Notes: generated from the letters alone by a model not told the origin. A stretch of DNA of 64,000 bases from Fredinandcohnia onubensis (GCF_031181385.1 NZ_JAPSKV010000002.1:248001-312000); one strand, 5' to 3'. Counted from the stretch's first letter, positions 1-10,159 are shown. Numbers and translations are program-made.

Positions 1-1195
1 CAATTTCGATTACGGCTTTTACATCCCCCTCAAAAACAATCGGTAATACGTATATATTTAAAGGAGAAGCTTCTCCTAACCCTGAACTTATCCGTACATA
101 GTCTGAAGGTACATTTGTTAAAATGATCGGAGATTTTTCAAGGACAGCTTGTCCAATAAGTCCTTCACCCAAACGGATTGTGTTAGATAAACTCTTTCGT
201 TCTTTAAAAGCATAGGACGCGAGCAGTTTAAAACGCGCTTCCACATCATCAGCGTTTTCTATATCCTTGATATAAAATACAGCATGGCTAGAGTCGACTA
301 AAGGAACTGTCTTAGACAGAAAAGTTTGTGCTAATGTTTCTAAGTCGTTTATTCCCGTTAGGCTCGTAGTAATTTCCGCAATATTAGAATTCAACCAAGT
401 CAATTCTTGTTCTCTATTTATTTGCTGTTGTAAGGAATCTGTCATTATATTAAATGAGCTTGCGACATCACCTATTTCATCACTTGAATCGATCTCAACC
501 TTTGTATTGAGGTCAGCACTACCGTTTGCCACCTGTTTCATTACAGTTGAAACTTTATTTAACCTATTTGATAGTGTCCAGATACTTTTAGAAAGAAGAC
601 CCATGATTAAAATGACGCAAATAAGGATTATAATTGCACTGATTATTAGTTCTTTCTTAAACTCTGAAACACTAACATGCAATGATGATTCCATGCTTAC
701 TTCAAAAGATTTTGTTATGTCGGAAAGAACGGTAAAGAATTCTTCATGAAGTTCGGCTGAATTCTCATCAATTAAAGCAAGAGCTTCATCTTTGCTACCA
801 GCGTTGACAAGGTTGATTAACTCATTTTGATATAGATTGAACTCACTATTTATTCCTTTAAGTTCCTTTATTAAGTTATTTTGTTCTGCAGTATTCGCCT
901 TTTCTTCAATTAAAGTAATATTTTCTACAATGGATTGATTTTCTTCCTGTAACTTTACCAATTCTTGTTGGATCATTTTTTCATCATTAAATAAAACGAG
1001 GTTTCGTAGTCGGATCCCTTCATCCTTTATATCCCGATGAATTTTTTCTGCTAGTATAGTTAACTCATAGTTTGATTGTATTGTGGTACTCATTTTATTA
1101 AGACTAGCGATCTGAGTCCAGCCAATACCTATGAGAACAATAAGCAAGATTGGTAATGTACTAAGCCCTAATAATAATTTTGTTCTTAATTTCAT
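1..1195 (-). CDS. Membrane sensor, HAMP-GAF, C-terminus outside window
   Basis: The reading frame starts at an ATG at 1195, preceded by an AAAGGAA site, and runs off the left edge, giving about 398 residues. Visible are a membrane segment at about residues 7-27, an extracytoplasmic helical region to about 180 that resembles the four-helix-bundle sensor of chemoreceptors, a second membrane segment at about 183-201, a HAMP linker at about 202-255 and the start of a GAF domain from about 280. The missing part probably carries an output module such as a histidine kinase. It lies 23 bases upstream of the REC-GGDEF-EAL gene on the same strand, but that gene is transcribed towards it, so this gene is downstream. 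A hybrid kinase acting on that receiver is my inference; a chemoreceptor is less likely because of the GAF domain. Confidence 0.7.
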   Translation of the reverse strand, partial: MKLRTKLLLGLSTLPILLIVLIGIGWTQIASLNKMSTTIQSNYELTILAEKIHRDIKDEGIRLRNLVLFNDEKMIQQELVKLQEENQSIVENITLIEEKANTAEQNNLIKELKGINSEFNLYQNELINLVNAGSKDEALALIDENSAELHEEFFTVLSDITKSFEVSMESSLHVSVSEFKKELIISAIIILICVILIMGLLSKSIWTLSNRLNKVSTVMKQVANGSADLNTKVEIDSSDEIGDVASSFNIMTDSLQQQINREQELTWLNSNIAEITTSLTGINDLETLAQTFLSKTVPLVDSSHAVFYIKDIENADDVEARFKLLASYAFKERKSLSNTIRLGEGLIGQAVLEKSPIILTNVPSDYVRISSGLGEASPLNIYVLPIVFEGDVKAVIEI

Positions 1196-1218
1196 GAATG
1201 GGTTCCTTTCATGTACAT

Positions 1219-3300
1219 TTATTTACTAATCGTTGAGTCGTTGAAATCAAAACATGTTTGATATACTAGTGCAATTGCTTGAACTCGATCAGTAACATTC
1301 ATTTTTTGGAAAATCCTTGTAATATGGTTTTTTACGGTATGCTCACTAATAAATAATTTTTCCGAAATTTCCTTATTGGTTAATCCCGATAATAGAAGCT
1401 CAAAAACATCCAATTCTCTTGAGGAAAGGCCAAAAACTTCCTTTGTTACCTGAATGGTACCTTTTATTTCTCTTGGATGTTCGAATATCTCAGGTTCTGT
1501 ATTAGAAGATATAGTTCCTTGATAGGAAGATGAAGTTTTATTCTTTTCAGCAATAAAGTCTATTTCGTTATGGCCTAAGAGAAACGCCTCAAATTTTTCC
1601 TTTATTAATGGAGGGCTTAATAAGTATCCCTGAATCTCTTCACATTTAAACTGCTGTAAAACAGCCAACTGTTTCTCAGTCTCTACTCCTTCGGCAATTA
1701 CGGACATATTTAAATTATGTGCTAATGATATGATTGTTTCTGTTAATACAGTTTCGGCAGGGGAGCCGTTAGAAATTTCTTGAATAAAAGTCCTATCAAT
1801 TTTCAGCGCATGGATTGGGAAACGTCGCAAATAGCTTAGAGACGAGTAGCCAGTCCCGAAGTCATCGATACTTACCTGTATCCCCATATCCTTTAATTCT
1901 TGAAGAGTCTTGGAAATCACAGTCTCATTTCCCAATATAACCGATTCAGTAATTTCAATTTCTAGTAAACTTGGATTTACATTGTGCTCAGATAAAATTC
2001 GTTGAATTTTATCGACTAAATCTTTTTGAAGAAAATGTTGTGCTGAAAAGTTAACAGCAATCCTTATTGGATAAAAATCAGCATTCTTCCATTCATTTAA
2101 TTGGCTGCAAACAGTTGTAAGTACCCATTCACCAATTTCAATGATTTGCCCAGTTTCTTCAGCTAATGGAATGAATTCGCTTGGTGACAATGTTCCCCAT
2201 TTTGGATGTTCCCACCGTAATAAAGCTTCTGCACTTTTAATCTTACCGTTTGCAAGTTCCATACGTGGCTGATAAACGATGGAAAGTTCTTGTCTTTCAA
2301 TTGCCTTACGTAAATCATTCTGCATAATAAACGTTCGGTAGGATTGAAGGTTCATTCCTGAGTGATACACTTTATAATTGTTTTTGCCTTGCTCTTTCGC
2401 GCGAAACAATGCTGTACCCGCGTTTTTCACAAGAGTTACCGAATCTTCTCCGTCATAAGGGAATATACTCAGTCCAACGCTTGCTGTAAAAAACAATTCA
2501 TAGTGATCAATGTAGAGAGGCTCATTAAAGGTAACATTAATTTTTGTAGCAACTTCTAATGTTTCCTCACGATCTGTATTCGGTAAAATGATGGAAAACT
2601 CATCACCACCAAATCTAGCAACAAAATCTCCTTCCCTTACTGTTTCTTTCAATCGGTTTGCAATTTCTTTAAGCACCCGGTCACCTGTATTAAAATCAAG
2701 TGAATCGTTAACATATTTGAAGTAGTCAATATCTAAAACAATAATTCCAATTGCTTGGTTCCTTTTTTTAGATTCCTTCACCCAAACAGTTAGTTCATCC
2801 TGGAACATTCTTCGATTAGGTAAACCTGTTAAATAATCATGTAATGCCATGTATTCAATTTCTTTATTTTTTATTTCAAGTAATTCTGTTTGTTTCATAA
2901 GCTGCTTTTTTATTGTATAAATTTCAACGAAGCCATCAACCTTAGCCTTTAATACAATTGGGTCAACTGGCTTTAGTATATAATCAATTGCCCCAACAGA
3001 ATATCCTCTAAAAATATGATCCGAATCCATATTATTTGCAGTAATAAATAAAAGTGGAATGTTTTTTGTTTTCTCACGTGCTTTAATTATTTTCGCAGTT
3101 TCAATCCCATCAATTCCTGGCATTTGAACATCCAATAAAATGACAGCAAACTCGTATTTTAAAAGACACTTTAATGCTTCTTCTCCAGAATTAGCTTTAA
3201 TTAAGTTATAATCTTCCCTTTCAATTATAGCTTCTAAGGCCAATAAATTCTCTGGACGATCATCCACTAAGAGAATATTAACTTTTTCAATATCTGCCAT
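1219..3300 (-). CDS. Response regulator REC-GGDEF-EAL with C-terminal LuxR-type HTH
   Basis: The start at 3300 has GGGTGGAG just upstream; an in-frame ATG at 3324 lacks a good site. The product has about 693 residues. The receiver domain (about 5-125) has the paired Asp (LLVDD), phosphoacceptor Asp57 and the conserved Lys (LKPVDP). A diguanylate cyclase domain follows (about 160-320, intact GGDEF), then a phosphodiesterase domain (about 340-580, EALLRW intact). The last 65 residues match a GerE/LuxR helix-turn-helix (SSRELDVFELLLSGLTNKEI, then SEHTVKNH). Having both c-di-GMP enzymes and a DNA-binding domain in one response regulator is unusual. Phosphorylation by the neighbouring membrane sensor is inferred. 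Whether cyclase or phosphodiesterase activity dominates cannot be read from sequence. Confidence 0.88.
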   Translation of the reverse strand: MADIEKVNILLVDDRPENLLALEAIIEREDYNLIKANSGEEALKCLLKYEFAVILLDVQMPGIDGIETAKIIKAREKTKNIPLLFITANNMDSDHIFRGYSVGAIDYILKPVDPIVLKAKVDGFVEIYTIKKQLMKQTELLEIKNKEIEYMALHDYLTGLPNRRMFQDELTVWVKESKKRNQAIGIIVLDIDYFKYVNDSLDFNTGDRVLKEIANRLKETVREGDFVARFGGDEFSIILPNTDREETLEVATKINVTFNEPLYIDHYELFFTASVGLSIFPYDGEDSVTLVKNAGTALFRAKEQGKNNYKVYHSGMNLQSYRTFIMQNDLRKAIERQELSIVYQPRMELANGKIKSAEALLRWEHPKWGTLSPSEFIPLAEETGQIIEIGEWVLTTVCSQLNEWKNADFYPIRIAVNFSAQHFLQKDLVDKIQRILSEHNVNPSLLEIEITESVILGNETVISKTLQELKDMGIQVSIDDFGTGYSSLSYLRRFPIHALKIDRTFIQEISNGSPAETVLTETIISLAHNLNMSVIAEGVETEKQLAVLQQFKCEEIQGYLLSPPLIKEKFEAFLLGHNEIDFIAEKNKTSSSYQGTISSNTEPEIFEHPREIKGTIQVTKEVFGLSSRELDVFELLLSGLTNKEISEKLFISEHTVKNHITRIFQKMNVTDRVQAIALVYQTCFDFNDSTISK

Positions 3301-3406
3301 TACTCCACCCCTGTAATTTTCCATATACTCTGTTATAGGATATCATACCTATATCTATGGGTGGAGTTTATTTTAAGTGTTAAATGGACTAGTTTTTTCC
3401 ATATGT

Positions 3407-3449
3407 AAAAAAGAGAGAGAACCCCTAATTATTCATTTGGGGTCACTCT
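3407..3449 (-). terminator. Intrinsic terminator of the PAS-GGDEF-EAL-PilZ gene
   Basis: On the minus strand CCCC and GGGG, flanked by AGAG and CTCT blocks, form a stem around a 13-base loop and are followed by a U-tract. The 5' arm overlaps the last codons and stop of the gene ending at 3429. It would separate that gene from the downstream response regulator. Confidence 0.6.
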
Positions 3450-6410
3450 TTTTAAATAGCTAATCTTCTCTTCCTTCACGAAATCGCAGTCTGGAACAAA
3501 TGGGTTATTGCGCAATTGTAGCGAAAAATGATTTAAAAACTTTACGAGAGCATCTCTTTGAGTCTCATCTATATCTAACTTAAGACCATACTGGAAGATT
3601 CCCTTCACTTCTTCTTTCCAAACAACTTGACCATTTACTGTAATAATCTCCCCCATAATCTTCGTTTTGAATTGATAGGTGATATCCGGACGTACCGGTA
3701 ACTGGATAGTTGATAAAAACCTTAGCCCACCTGGACCAATGTCTTCAATTAAAATCTCTGTATTCCCTAATTCAACCTTATTTCCAAGTATAGTTGTTAG
3801 CGTCATTTGTGAACTTAGTGGAAATAAAAGATTTATCCTGTAATATCGTCTTCTATTCGGGAATTTAGCCGTATCGCTATTAAAGGTTGGCTTCAAAATC
3901 ATTTTTGTTAATAAATTTTGAAATGTCTCTTCTGGTACTGGTTTGCTAAAGATATAGCCTTGAATTTCTTGACATTCCTGTTGTCTTAGGAAAGCTAACT
4001 GTTCGATTGTTTCCACACCTTCTGCTACAACATTCATGTCTAAACCTTTAGCCATAAAAATAAGAGATTTAATAATGGTTTCAACATTATTTGTCTTTGC
4101 AATGTGTTTAGTAAAGGACTGATCAATTTTAATTGTATCAATAGGATAATCCTTTAAATAAGTGATAGAGGAATAGCCTGTCCCAAAATCATCTAACGCA
4201 ATTTTCAACCCAATGCTCTTAATATATTGTAAAGCTAGTTTAACAGCTTCCTCATGCTTAATCATGGTTGTTTCTGTAATTTCAAGTTCAATTAAAGAAG
4301 GATTTGTATTGTTATTTTCTAGAATAGCACCCAATTTTGCCTTCCAATCACTTTTTAAAAAACGTTGTGCAGATATATTCACTGAAATTGGAACAACTTC
4401 AAGATTTTGCTGCTCCCAGTTGGCAATATTTTGACACACCTGGTCTAATACCCAATCACCAATTTCATTAATATAACCCGTTTCTTCTGCAAGTGGGATA
4501 AATTCAAGCGGAGATACAAGTCCCCATACAGGATGTTCCCACCGCACTAATGCTTCAGCACTAACAATTTTACCTGTACCTGAATCAACCCTTGGTTGGA
4601 AATATACAACTAATTGATTGTTCTCAATCGATTTTCTTAAATCCCTTTCAAGATAATACTGTTTGAAAGAATTAATACTCAGTGAGGAGGAATAGATTTG
4701 ATACGTATTTTTACCACTTGCCTTTGCCCTATACAAAGCTGCATCCGCATTTTTTATTAATTCCTCTATAGTTTTTCCATTCTCGGGAAATGTACTAATG
4801 CCAACACTTGTAGTTATGAGTAATTCGAAATCTTCAATGTTAAATGGTAGGTCTAGACAATCTATGATTAACTTAGCGGCCTTAATTGGGTAATCTGATT
4901 CTTCATAATCCCATAAAATAACGCCAAATTCATCTCCACCTAATCTTGCAAATAAAGAGTTTTTGTTCAGCAACATATTCACTCTTTGACTAAACTCAAA
5001 AAGCAATTTGTCACCAATTTGGTGTCCAAGCGATTCATTGATATTTCGAAACCTGTCTAAATCTATATATAGAATTGAAAAATGCTTGTTAATCTGATTT
5101 GAAGCTGAAATTAGTTCATTTATTTTATTTTCAAAAAGCATCCGATTTGGTAGCTTCGTCAAATAATCGTGAAAAGCTAGATATTGTATTTTTTTTTCAT
5201 ATTCTTTTTGTTCAGTAATGTTTGAAATAATCCCGTCAATCCTAATTACTTCACCATTTTTATCAAGAACCGGTAATGTTTGATCTTGTATCCAAACAAC
5301 ATTCCCATTTCTATGAATAATCCGGTATTGATGATAGAGATTTTCACCTTTTAATTTTTTTTGTTGCATATGATGATACTCGGTATAATCGTCGGGATGG
5401 ATTAGTGAATCCCAAGTAAGTTGATTCCCGAAATCAGACGGAGAATACCCTGTAATTACCTCGACTCCTTTAGAGACCAAATTATATTCACCTTTTTTTA
5501 CATCTATTGACCAAATACCTACCTCTAAATTACCAAAAATATGTTCGATTCGATTTTCACTTTCTTTAAGCTTTAGTTCTGCTTTTTTTCGTTTAGTGAT
5601 ATCTTGAACAGTTCCTATAAATCGAACAGGTTTCTTATTTTCGTCCAGTATTACATCTGCTTGGTTATAAACATAAACAACGGTCCCATCTTTACGAAGG
5701 ATTCTAAATTCAAAACCATAGTTTCTTTTTTCTTCAATAGCAGATAAAATTGCTTTTTTAAACTTATCTCGATCATCTGGATGAGCTAGTTCTGAAATAC
5801 TCTCAAATGTTGGAACAAATCCATCGATATTTTCAATTCCAAATAACACATACATCTGATTTGACCAATAGGCTTCATCTTCAATAATGTCATAATCATA
5901 GCTGCCAATCGCACCTACTTTTTGTGCTAATTCTAGACTACCTTTGATCTTGACTAGTTCTTTTTCATGTTGAACATATTTTGTTATATCCTTTGCTACG
6001 GCATAGATAATGGTAGTGTCCTCATCACTATTTTTTATTGGAATTAGATTAACATCGATATAAATTATTTCTCCATTTGCATGTGTTACGGCTGTTTGAT
6101 AATTTTGTACCTTCCCCTGTAGTGCAAGTTCGAAATATTTTTTTCTTTTGTATCTGTCATTATTGTATAAAAACTGTTGTAACTTATAAGGCAATTCCTT
6201 CTCACTGTAACCAAACGTTTTAAGAACTGAAGGATTATAATGTAATAAATTCACATCTGCATCGAATGCTAGAACAGCATGTGGATGATTAAAAATTAGT
6301 GTTTTTAGTAAATTTGATTCATTTTCAAACTCCTGATTTACTGTTTTAGGTAATTCTATATCCATACTCGAAATTTTTGTAAACTGCTTCAAAAAAGATA
6401 GTCCTGCCAT
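3429..6410 (-). CDS. PAS-PAS-PAS-GGDEF-EAL-PilZ c-di-GMP protein
   Basis: The product has 993 residues and no membrane segment. Three PAS domains (about 35-150, 160-280 and 290-400, each closing with a DITK or NITE-like PAC motif) are followed by a cyclase domain (about 410-570, LGGDEF intact), a phosphodiesterase domain (about 585-835, SAEALVRWEHP intact) and a C-terminal PilZ domain (about 855-975). The PilZ signature is partly kept: Arg-rich RRRYYR, and DIGPGG in place of the usual D/NxSxxG. The protein could make, degrade and bind c-di-GMP. The start ATG has AGGGGG 8 bases upstream. It lies 32 bases downstream of the PAS-GGDEF gene, so the two are probably co-transcribed. The PAS ligand is unknown. 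Confidence 0.9.
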   Translation of the reverse strand: MAGLSFLKQFTKISSMDIELPKTVNQEFENESNLLKTLIFNHPHAVLAFDADVNLLHYNPSVLKTFGYSEKELPYKLQQFLYNNDRYKRKKYFELALQGKVQNYQTAVTHANGEIIYIDVNLIPIKNSDEDTTIIYAVAKDITKYVQHEKELVKIKGSLELAQKVGAIGSYDYDIIEDEAYWSNQMYVLFGIENIDGFVPTFESISELAHPDDRDKFKKAILSAIEEKRNYGFEFRILRKDGTVVYVYNQADVILDENKKPVRFIGTVQDITKRKKAELKLKESENRIEHIFGNLEVGIWSIDVKKGEYNLVSKGVEVITGYSPSDFGNQLTWDSLIHPDDYTEYHHMQQKKLKGENLYHQYRIIHRNGNVVWIQDQTLPVLDKNGEVIRIDGIISNITEQKEYEKKIQYLAFHDYLTKLPNRMLFENKINELISASNQINKHFSILYIDLDRFRNINESLGHQIGDKLLFEFSQRVNMLLNKNSLFARLGGDEFGVILWDYEESDYPIKAAKLIIDCLDLPFNIEDFELLITTSVGISTFPENGKTIEELIKNADAALYRAKASGKNTYQIYSSSLSINSFKQYYLERDLRKSIENNQLVVYFQPRVDSGTGKIVSAEALVRWEHPVWGLVSPLEFIPLAEETGYINEIGDWVLDQVCQNIANWEQQNLEVVPISVNISAQRFLKSDWKAKLGAILENNNTNPSLIELEITETTMIKHEEAVKLALQYIKSIGLKIALDDFGTGYSSITYLKDYPIDTIKIDQSFTKHIAKTNNVETIIKSLIFMAKGLDMNVVAEGVETIEQLAFLRQQECQEIQGYIFSKPVPEETFQNLLTKMILKPTFNSDTAKFPNRRRYYRINLLFPLSSQMTLTTILGNKVELGNTEILIEDIGPGGLRFLSTIQLPVRPDITYQFKTKIMGEIITVNGQVVWKEEVKGIFQYGLKLDIDETQRDALVKFLNHFSLQLRNNPFVPDCDFVKEEKISYLKRVTPNE

Positions 6411-6442
6411 ATTTATCCCCCTTTTTATGATGGCTTATCTTA

Positions 6443-7765
6443 CTATAACGAAAATGTATTTCCCCCAAGTGATTTGGATTTATAAAGATTCTCATCAGCC
6501 TTTTTAAACAATTCCTCTATGTCTATTCCATGATGTGGGTAAAATGAAATTCCGATACTAGTTGTGATATCCAGCACGTATTCCTTTATTTCCATAGGCT
6601 GGCTAACTACATTCAAAATTCGATTTGAAATATCAATAACTTGTTGCTCGTTGATTATTTCTGGAATAATGACTGTAAATTCATCCCCACCCACTCGTGA
6701 AAGTGTATCCGTATCACGAATCACTCTACGTATTCGATTGGAGAATTCTTTAATAACCTCATCCCCGATATCATGCCCGTGGCTATCATTTATTTGTTTA
6801 AAATTGTCACAGTCTAAAACAAGCAAGGCTGTCCATTTACCTCTACGATCCGTTGTAAACATAGACTGTTGGAGCCGTTCTATAAAAATTCGTCTATTTG
6901 GCAAACCTGTTAAGTGGTCATAAAAGGCCAGTTTCTCTAACTTTTTCACTTTTCTTTTGTATTCAGTAATATCCCCTGAAATCACAACTATTTTTTCAAG
7001 CTGTCCTTCTGAGCTTAGAACGGGTATTAAGTCTGAATGTAACCATACAAAATGACCATCCTGGTGTTTACGTCTTATTTCAATGTCAACATTTTCTATT
7101 GTTTCAATCAGGTTTTGATATTCGTCGTTCATCCTTTCTCTGTCATCAGGATGTATGGTTTCAATGAAGGATTTACCAATCATCTTTTGTACAGGGTATC
7201 CTAAAATGTCCTCAATTGAAGGAGAAACATAAGTAATATCCCCGTCTGGTGTAAGTACTTTGATGATATCAACAGAATTCTTCGCGATGATTCGAAAGGT
7301 TTCTTCACTTTCTCTTCTTGCTTGTTCAGCCCTTTTATATTGTTGAAGTTCTTTTAGTCTCAATGTTTTATCAGTTACATCGCGTACGATTGCAACAAGA
7401 AATACAATTTCTCCATCAATGATTGGAGTTAGTACCGTTTCATTAATCATTATTTGGCCATCTTCTAACATGATCTCGTCTTCAAATGTAACTACTTGTT
7501 TAGTAGATACAGCCTTTTTATAAAACATTTTAAGATACTGTAGTTTTTCCGTTGGTAAATACTCATCCATCGTTTTTCCAAACAGAGTTTCATCGGTATT
7601 AAGAATTGATAATCCAGATTGATTAGCATACAGGTATGTATATCCTGATTGGTCAACTTGCAAAATATACAGAATATCTTTTAAACTATTAAATGCCGTA
7701 GCTACGAGATTAATTAATTCACCAATACTTTTTTGCTCAAACATTTTGATAAGGTTCATGTTCAT
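6443..7765 (-). CDS. PAS-PAS-GGDEF diguanylate cyclase
   Basis: The 440-residue product is soluble. It has two PAS/PAC domains (about 15-135 and 150-270) and a C-terminal cyclase domain (about 275-438) with an intact GGDEF motif (RVGGDEFTVII), so active synthesis of c-di-GMP from two GTP is likely. An RxxD-type product-inhibition site is not obvious to me. The start ATG has a GGAG site; a second ATG two codons later is also possible. It is the first gene of a probable two-gene unit with the PilZ protein. A set of TAGGAA repeats lies 120-170 bases upstream. Confidence 0.88.
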   Translation of the reverse strand: MNMNLIKMFEQKSIGELINLVATAFNSLKDILYILQVDQSGYTYLYANQSGLSILNTDETLFGKTMDEYLPTEKLQYLKMFYKKAVSTKQVVTFEDEIMLEDGQIMINETVLTPIIDGEIVFLVAIVRDVTDKTLRLKELQQYKRAEQARRESEETFRIIAKNSVDIIKVLTPDGDITYVSPSIEDILGYPVQKMIGKSFIETIHPDDRERMNDEYQNLIETIENVDIEIRRKHQDGHFVWLHSDLIPVLSSEGQLEKIVVISGDITEYKRKVKKLEKLAFYDHLTGLPNRRIFIERLQQSMFTTDRRGKWTALLVLDCDNFKQINDSHGHDIGDEVIKEFSNRIRRVIRDTDTLSRVGGDEFTVIIPEIINEQQVIDISNRILNVVSQPMEIKEYVLDITTSIGISFYPHHGIDIEELFKKADENLYKSKSLGGNTFSL

Positions 7766-7881
7766 TTCTCCATATTTCCTAAATGATAACTAGTCCATAA
7801 TTGATTTTTTTTATTTTCATCTGTAAGTCTATTTTGCCGGAAATTGTCAAAATAATGTATCACCATCTATTCTTATTCATA

Positions 7882-7936
7882 TAGGAACCCATTCTTATTT
7901 CCCATTAGGAAGGTATTCCTATCCTTCAAATAGGAA
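7882..7936. promoter_or_regulatory. Repeated TAGGAA/TTCCTA motif upstream of cyclase genes
   Basis: TAGGAA occurs at 7882, 7906 and 7931, roughly every 24-25 bases. One inverted TTCCTA at 7916 makes a 6-base-arm palindrome with the middle copy. The cluster lies between the cyclase gene start (7765) and the terminator of the upstream membrane-protein gene, so it is placed to be a regulator binding region. No known operator is matched. Confidence 0.3.
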
Positions 7937-7950
7937 CCACAAGGGGAATT

Positions 7951-7979
7951 AAAAAATACTACTGAGGAAATTTCAGTAG
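7951..7979 (-). terminator. Intrinsic terminator of the CBO0543-type gene
   Basis: On the minus strand CTACTGA and TCAGTAG form a 7-bp stem around a 7-base loop, followed by TA and six U residues. It lies 25 bases after the stop of the upstream gene. Confidence 0.8.
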
Positions 7980-8003
7980 CAAGTGTGATACATATAGTTA
8001 GAT

Positions 8004-8534
8004 TTATCGAAACACCGAGGAAGGGACATCGAAGATATGCCAAAGAAAGAGGATAAATATGAGTGAGGCAATCCAGGCACGAATTGGCCGCACATAATGT
8101 AAACGAAGAATGGAGAACATCATGAGGTTAAATAATACTGACCACCCCAAGCTCCAACCATGATCATATTTTATAAGTCCAACAAATAAATCCACAGCTT
8201 CATTCACAGCATATATGCCGCCCCATATTAAGATATATAACAATTGTATTACCCAGGTGCGTTCTTCTGGGTATCTTCCTAAAAAGATGAGTATGGTTGC
8301 TGGATATTTTATAGCCATTATTGATAAAACGATATGCGTGTTGGTCAGTCCAATTCCCTCATCAACACCTTGAGGGGTATAAGTCCACATCGAAAACTTG
8401 TCAGATAACAAATATAAATAAAGAAAGTTCCCCAATAGCAAAAAGAGATAGGTTGGATAGTATTTTTTATAATTTCTCCAATCTCCCCAAATAAATAGCG
8501 CTGCTAGCCAAATTAAACCATAGATTGCATTCAC
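8004..8534 (-). CDS. CBO0543-family integral membrane protein
   Basis: The product has about 176 residues and around five hydrophobic segments, rich in Trp and Tyr, with no enzymatic motif. It resembles the CBO0543 family of Firmicute membrane proteins, whose function is unknown. I chose the GTG at 8534 (MNAIYGLIW) because a GAGGTG site lies 7 bases upstream; the upstream in-frame GTG at 8543 overlaps that site. It is a single-gene unit with its own terminator. Confidence 0.65.
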   Translation of the reverse strand: MNAIYGLIWLAALFIWGDWRNYKKYYPTYLFLLLGNFLYLYLLSDKFSMWTYTPQGVDEGIGLTNTHIVLSIMAIKYPATILIFLGRYPEERTWVIQLLYILIWGGIYAVNEAVDLFVGLIKYDHGWSLGWSVLFNLMMFSILRLHYVRPIRAWIASLIFILFLWHIFDVPSSVFR

Positions 8535-8611
8535 AAAAGGCACCTCAGTTACTCTAACTGTAAAAATTTTGAAGTTATCTTCTATTGTTTCCTAATAATA
8601 ATTTATATAGA

Positions 8612-8644
8612 CAAAAAACACGCTGCCAAATTGACAGCGCGTTT
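8612..8644 (-). terminator. Intrinsic terminator of the SulP gene
   Basis: On the minus strand GCGCTGTC pairs with GGCAGCGT around a short AT loop, followed by a six-U tract. It sits immediately after the SulP stop at 8652. Confidence 0.8.
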
Positions 8645-8651
8645 CCCTATC

Positions 8652-10130
8652 TTATTGATTTCCTGCTTTTTCAAGAGCACCAGGTGTCTTGTATACTGCA
8701 AGTTTCTCAACTAATTTATTGCTTTCTGTATTTAATCCTTTAATATTTACTTTAATACCATTATGATGATATTTAATGACGACTTTATCAATTGCACCAA
8801 CCGCAGAGTCATCCCAAAGGTGTGCATTTGATAGATCTAAATCTATTTCTTTCACATCTTCTTTATAATCAAAGCTATTGACAAAGTCAGTAACTGAAGC
8901 GAAGAACAACTGCCCTGAAACATGGTACACTTTCTTTTGCGAATTCTTTGCTGAAAGACTTGTAACTTTTACTTTTGAAATCTTAGAAGCAAAGAAAATT
9001 GCACTCAGTATGATTCCAACTAGTACACCTTTTGATAGGTCATGTGTCTGTAAAACTGTGATTACTGTTACAATCATAACAATTGTATCCGTAATTGGAA
9101 CCTTATGAAGAGTACGTAATGCAGAACAGTCAAACGTTCCGATCGAAACCATGAACATCACCCCAACAAGGGCTGCCATTGGAATTTGAACTAAGAAATC
9201 TTTAAGGACTAAGATTAAGACCATTAAAAATACTCCGGCTACAAACGCAGAAAGTCTTCCACGACCACCCGATTTGACGTTAATTACAGATTGTCCGATC
9301 ATCGCACAACCTGCCATTCCCCCAAAGAAACCCGAAACAATATTTGCTATCCCTTGTCCACGTGCTTCTTTATTTTTATCACTTTCTGTATCTGTCATAT
9401 CATCAACAATCGAAGCTGTTAATAATGACTCAACTAATCCAACGATTGCGATTGATAAAGAATAAGGGAAAATAATTTTTAATGTTTCAAAATTCAAAGG
9501 TATATCAGGGAGTAAAAAAATGGGTAAAGTTGATGGAAGTTCCCCCATATCTCCAATTGTACGTACTCCACTATTGGTTAATACTGCGATTACTGTCATA
9601 ACAATGATAGCTACTAATGGTGATGGAACAGCCTTTGTCAAACGCGGGAAGATATAAATAATCGCTAATGCTCCTGCTACCATTGCGTACATTTGCCATG
9701 ATTCACCTGCAAAATGCGGTAATTGAGCCGCAAAAATAAGGATCGCAAGTGAGTTCACGAAACCAGTCATGACTGAACGAGGAACAAATTTCATAAGTCT
9801 CCCAAGCTTTAACACACCCATGATAATTTGGATAATTCCCGTTAAAATCGTTGCAGCAAGTAAGTATTGGAGGCCATAATCTGCAACCAATGTTACCATT
9901 AACAATGCAGTTGCACCTGTTGCTGCAGAAATCATACCAGGTCTTCCCCCAACAAATGCAATTACGACTGCAATACAAAATGAGGCGTACAACCCTATCA
10001 TTGGGTCAACTCCTGCAATTAGTGAAAAGGCAATTGCCTCGGGAATTAGCGCAAGTGCAACAACAATCCCTGCCATGATGTCTCCTCGCACATTGCCAAA
10101 CCATTCAGTTTTAAATGTTGATAAATTCAA
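8652..10130 (-). CDS. SulP family anion transporter with STAS domain
   Basis: The 492-residue product has the sulfate-permease fold: a hydrophobic core of about 10-14 segments (residues 10-390) and a C-terminal STAS domain (about 410-485) with the typical [17 protein letters not shown] stretch. Substrate could be sulfate, bicarbonate or another anion; the sequence does not decide. The start is TTG with GAGGTG 5 bases upstream. A CcpA-like site lies about 270 bases upstream. Sulfate produced by the sulfatase island would need handling, but a link to this gene is speculative. Confidence 0.85.
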   Translation of the reverse strand: MNLSTFKTEWFGNVRGDIMAGIVVALALIPEAIAFSLIAGVDPMIGLYASFCIAVVIAFVGGRPGMISAATGATALLMVTLVADYGLQYLLAATILTGIIQIIMGVLKLGRLMKFVPRSVMTGFVNSLAILIFAAQLPHFAGESWQMYAMVAGALAIIYIFPRLTKAVPSPLVAIIVMTVIAVLTNSGVRTIGDMGELPSTLPIFLLPDIPLNFETLKIIFPYSLSIAIVGLVESLLTASIVDDMTDTESDKNKEARGQGIANIVSGFFGGMAGCAMIGQSVINVKSGGRGRLSAFVAGVFLMVLILVLKDFLVQIPMAALVGVMFMVSIGTFDCSALRTLHKVPITDTIVMIVTVITVLQTHDLSKGVLVGIILSAIFFASKISKVKVTSLSAKNSQKKVYHVSGQLFFASVTDFVNSFDYKEDVKEIDLDLSNAHLWDDSAVGAIDKVVIKYHHNGIKVNIKGLNTESNKLVEKLAVYKTPGALEKAGNQ

Positions 10131-10159
10131 ATCAGCACCTCTTTCTATTTTTTTTATAT

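Noticed and set aside
6564-6923. Plus-strand open frame of 119 codons
   Set aside because: It is the antisense shadow of the conserved GGDEF domain region.
8652-10130. SulP transporter as part of the sulfatase system
   Set aside because: It is 12 kb from the island, has its own terminator and upstream region and no shared operator; only a speculative link remains.
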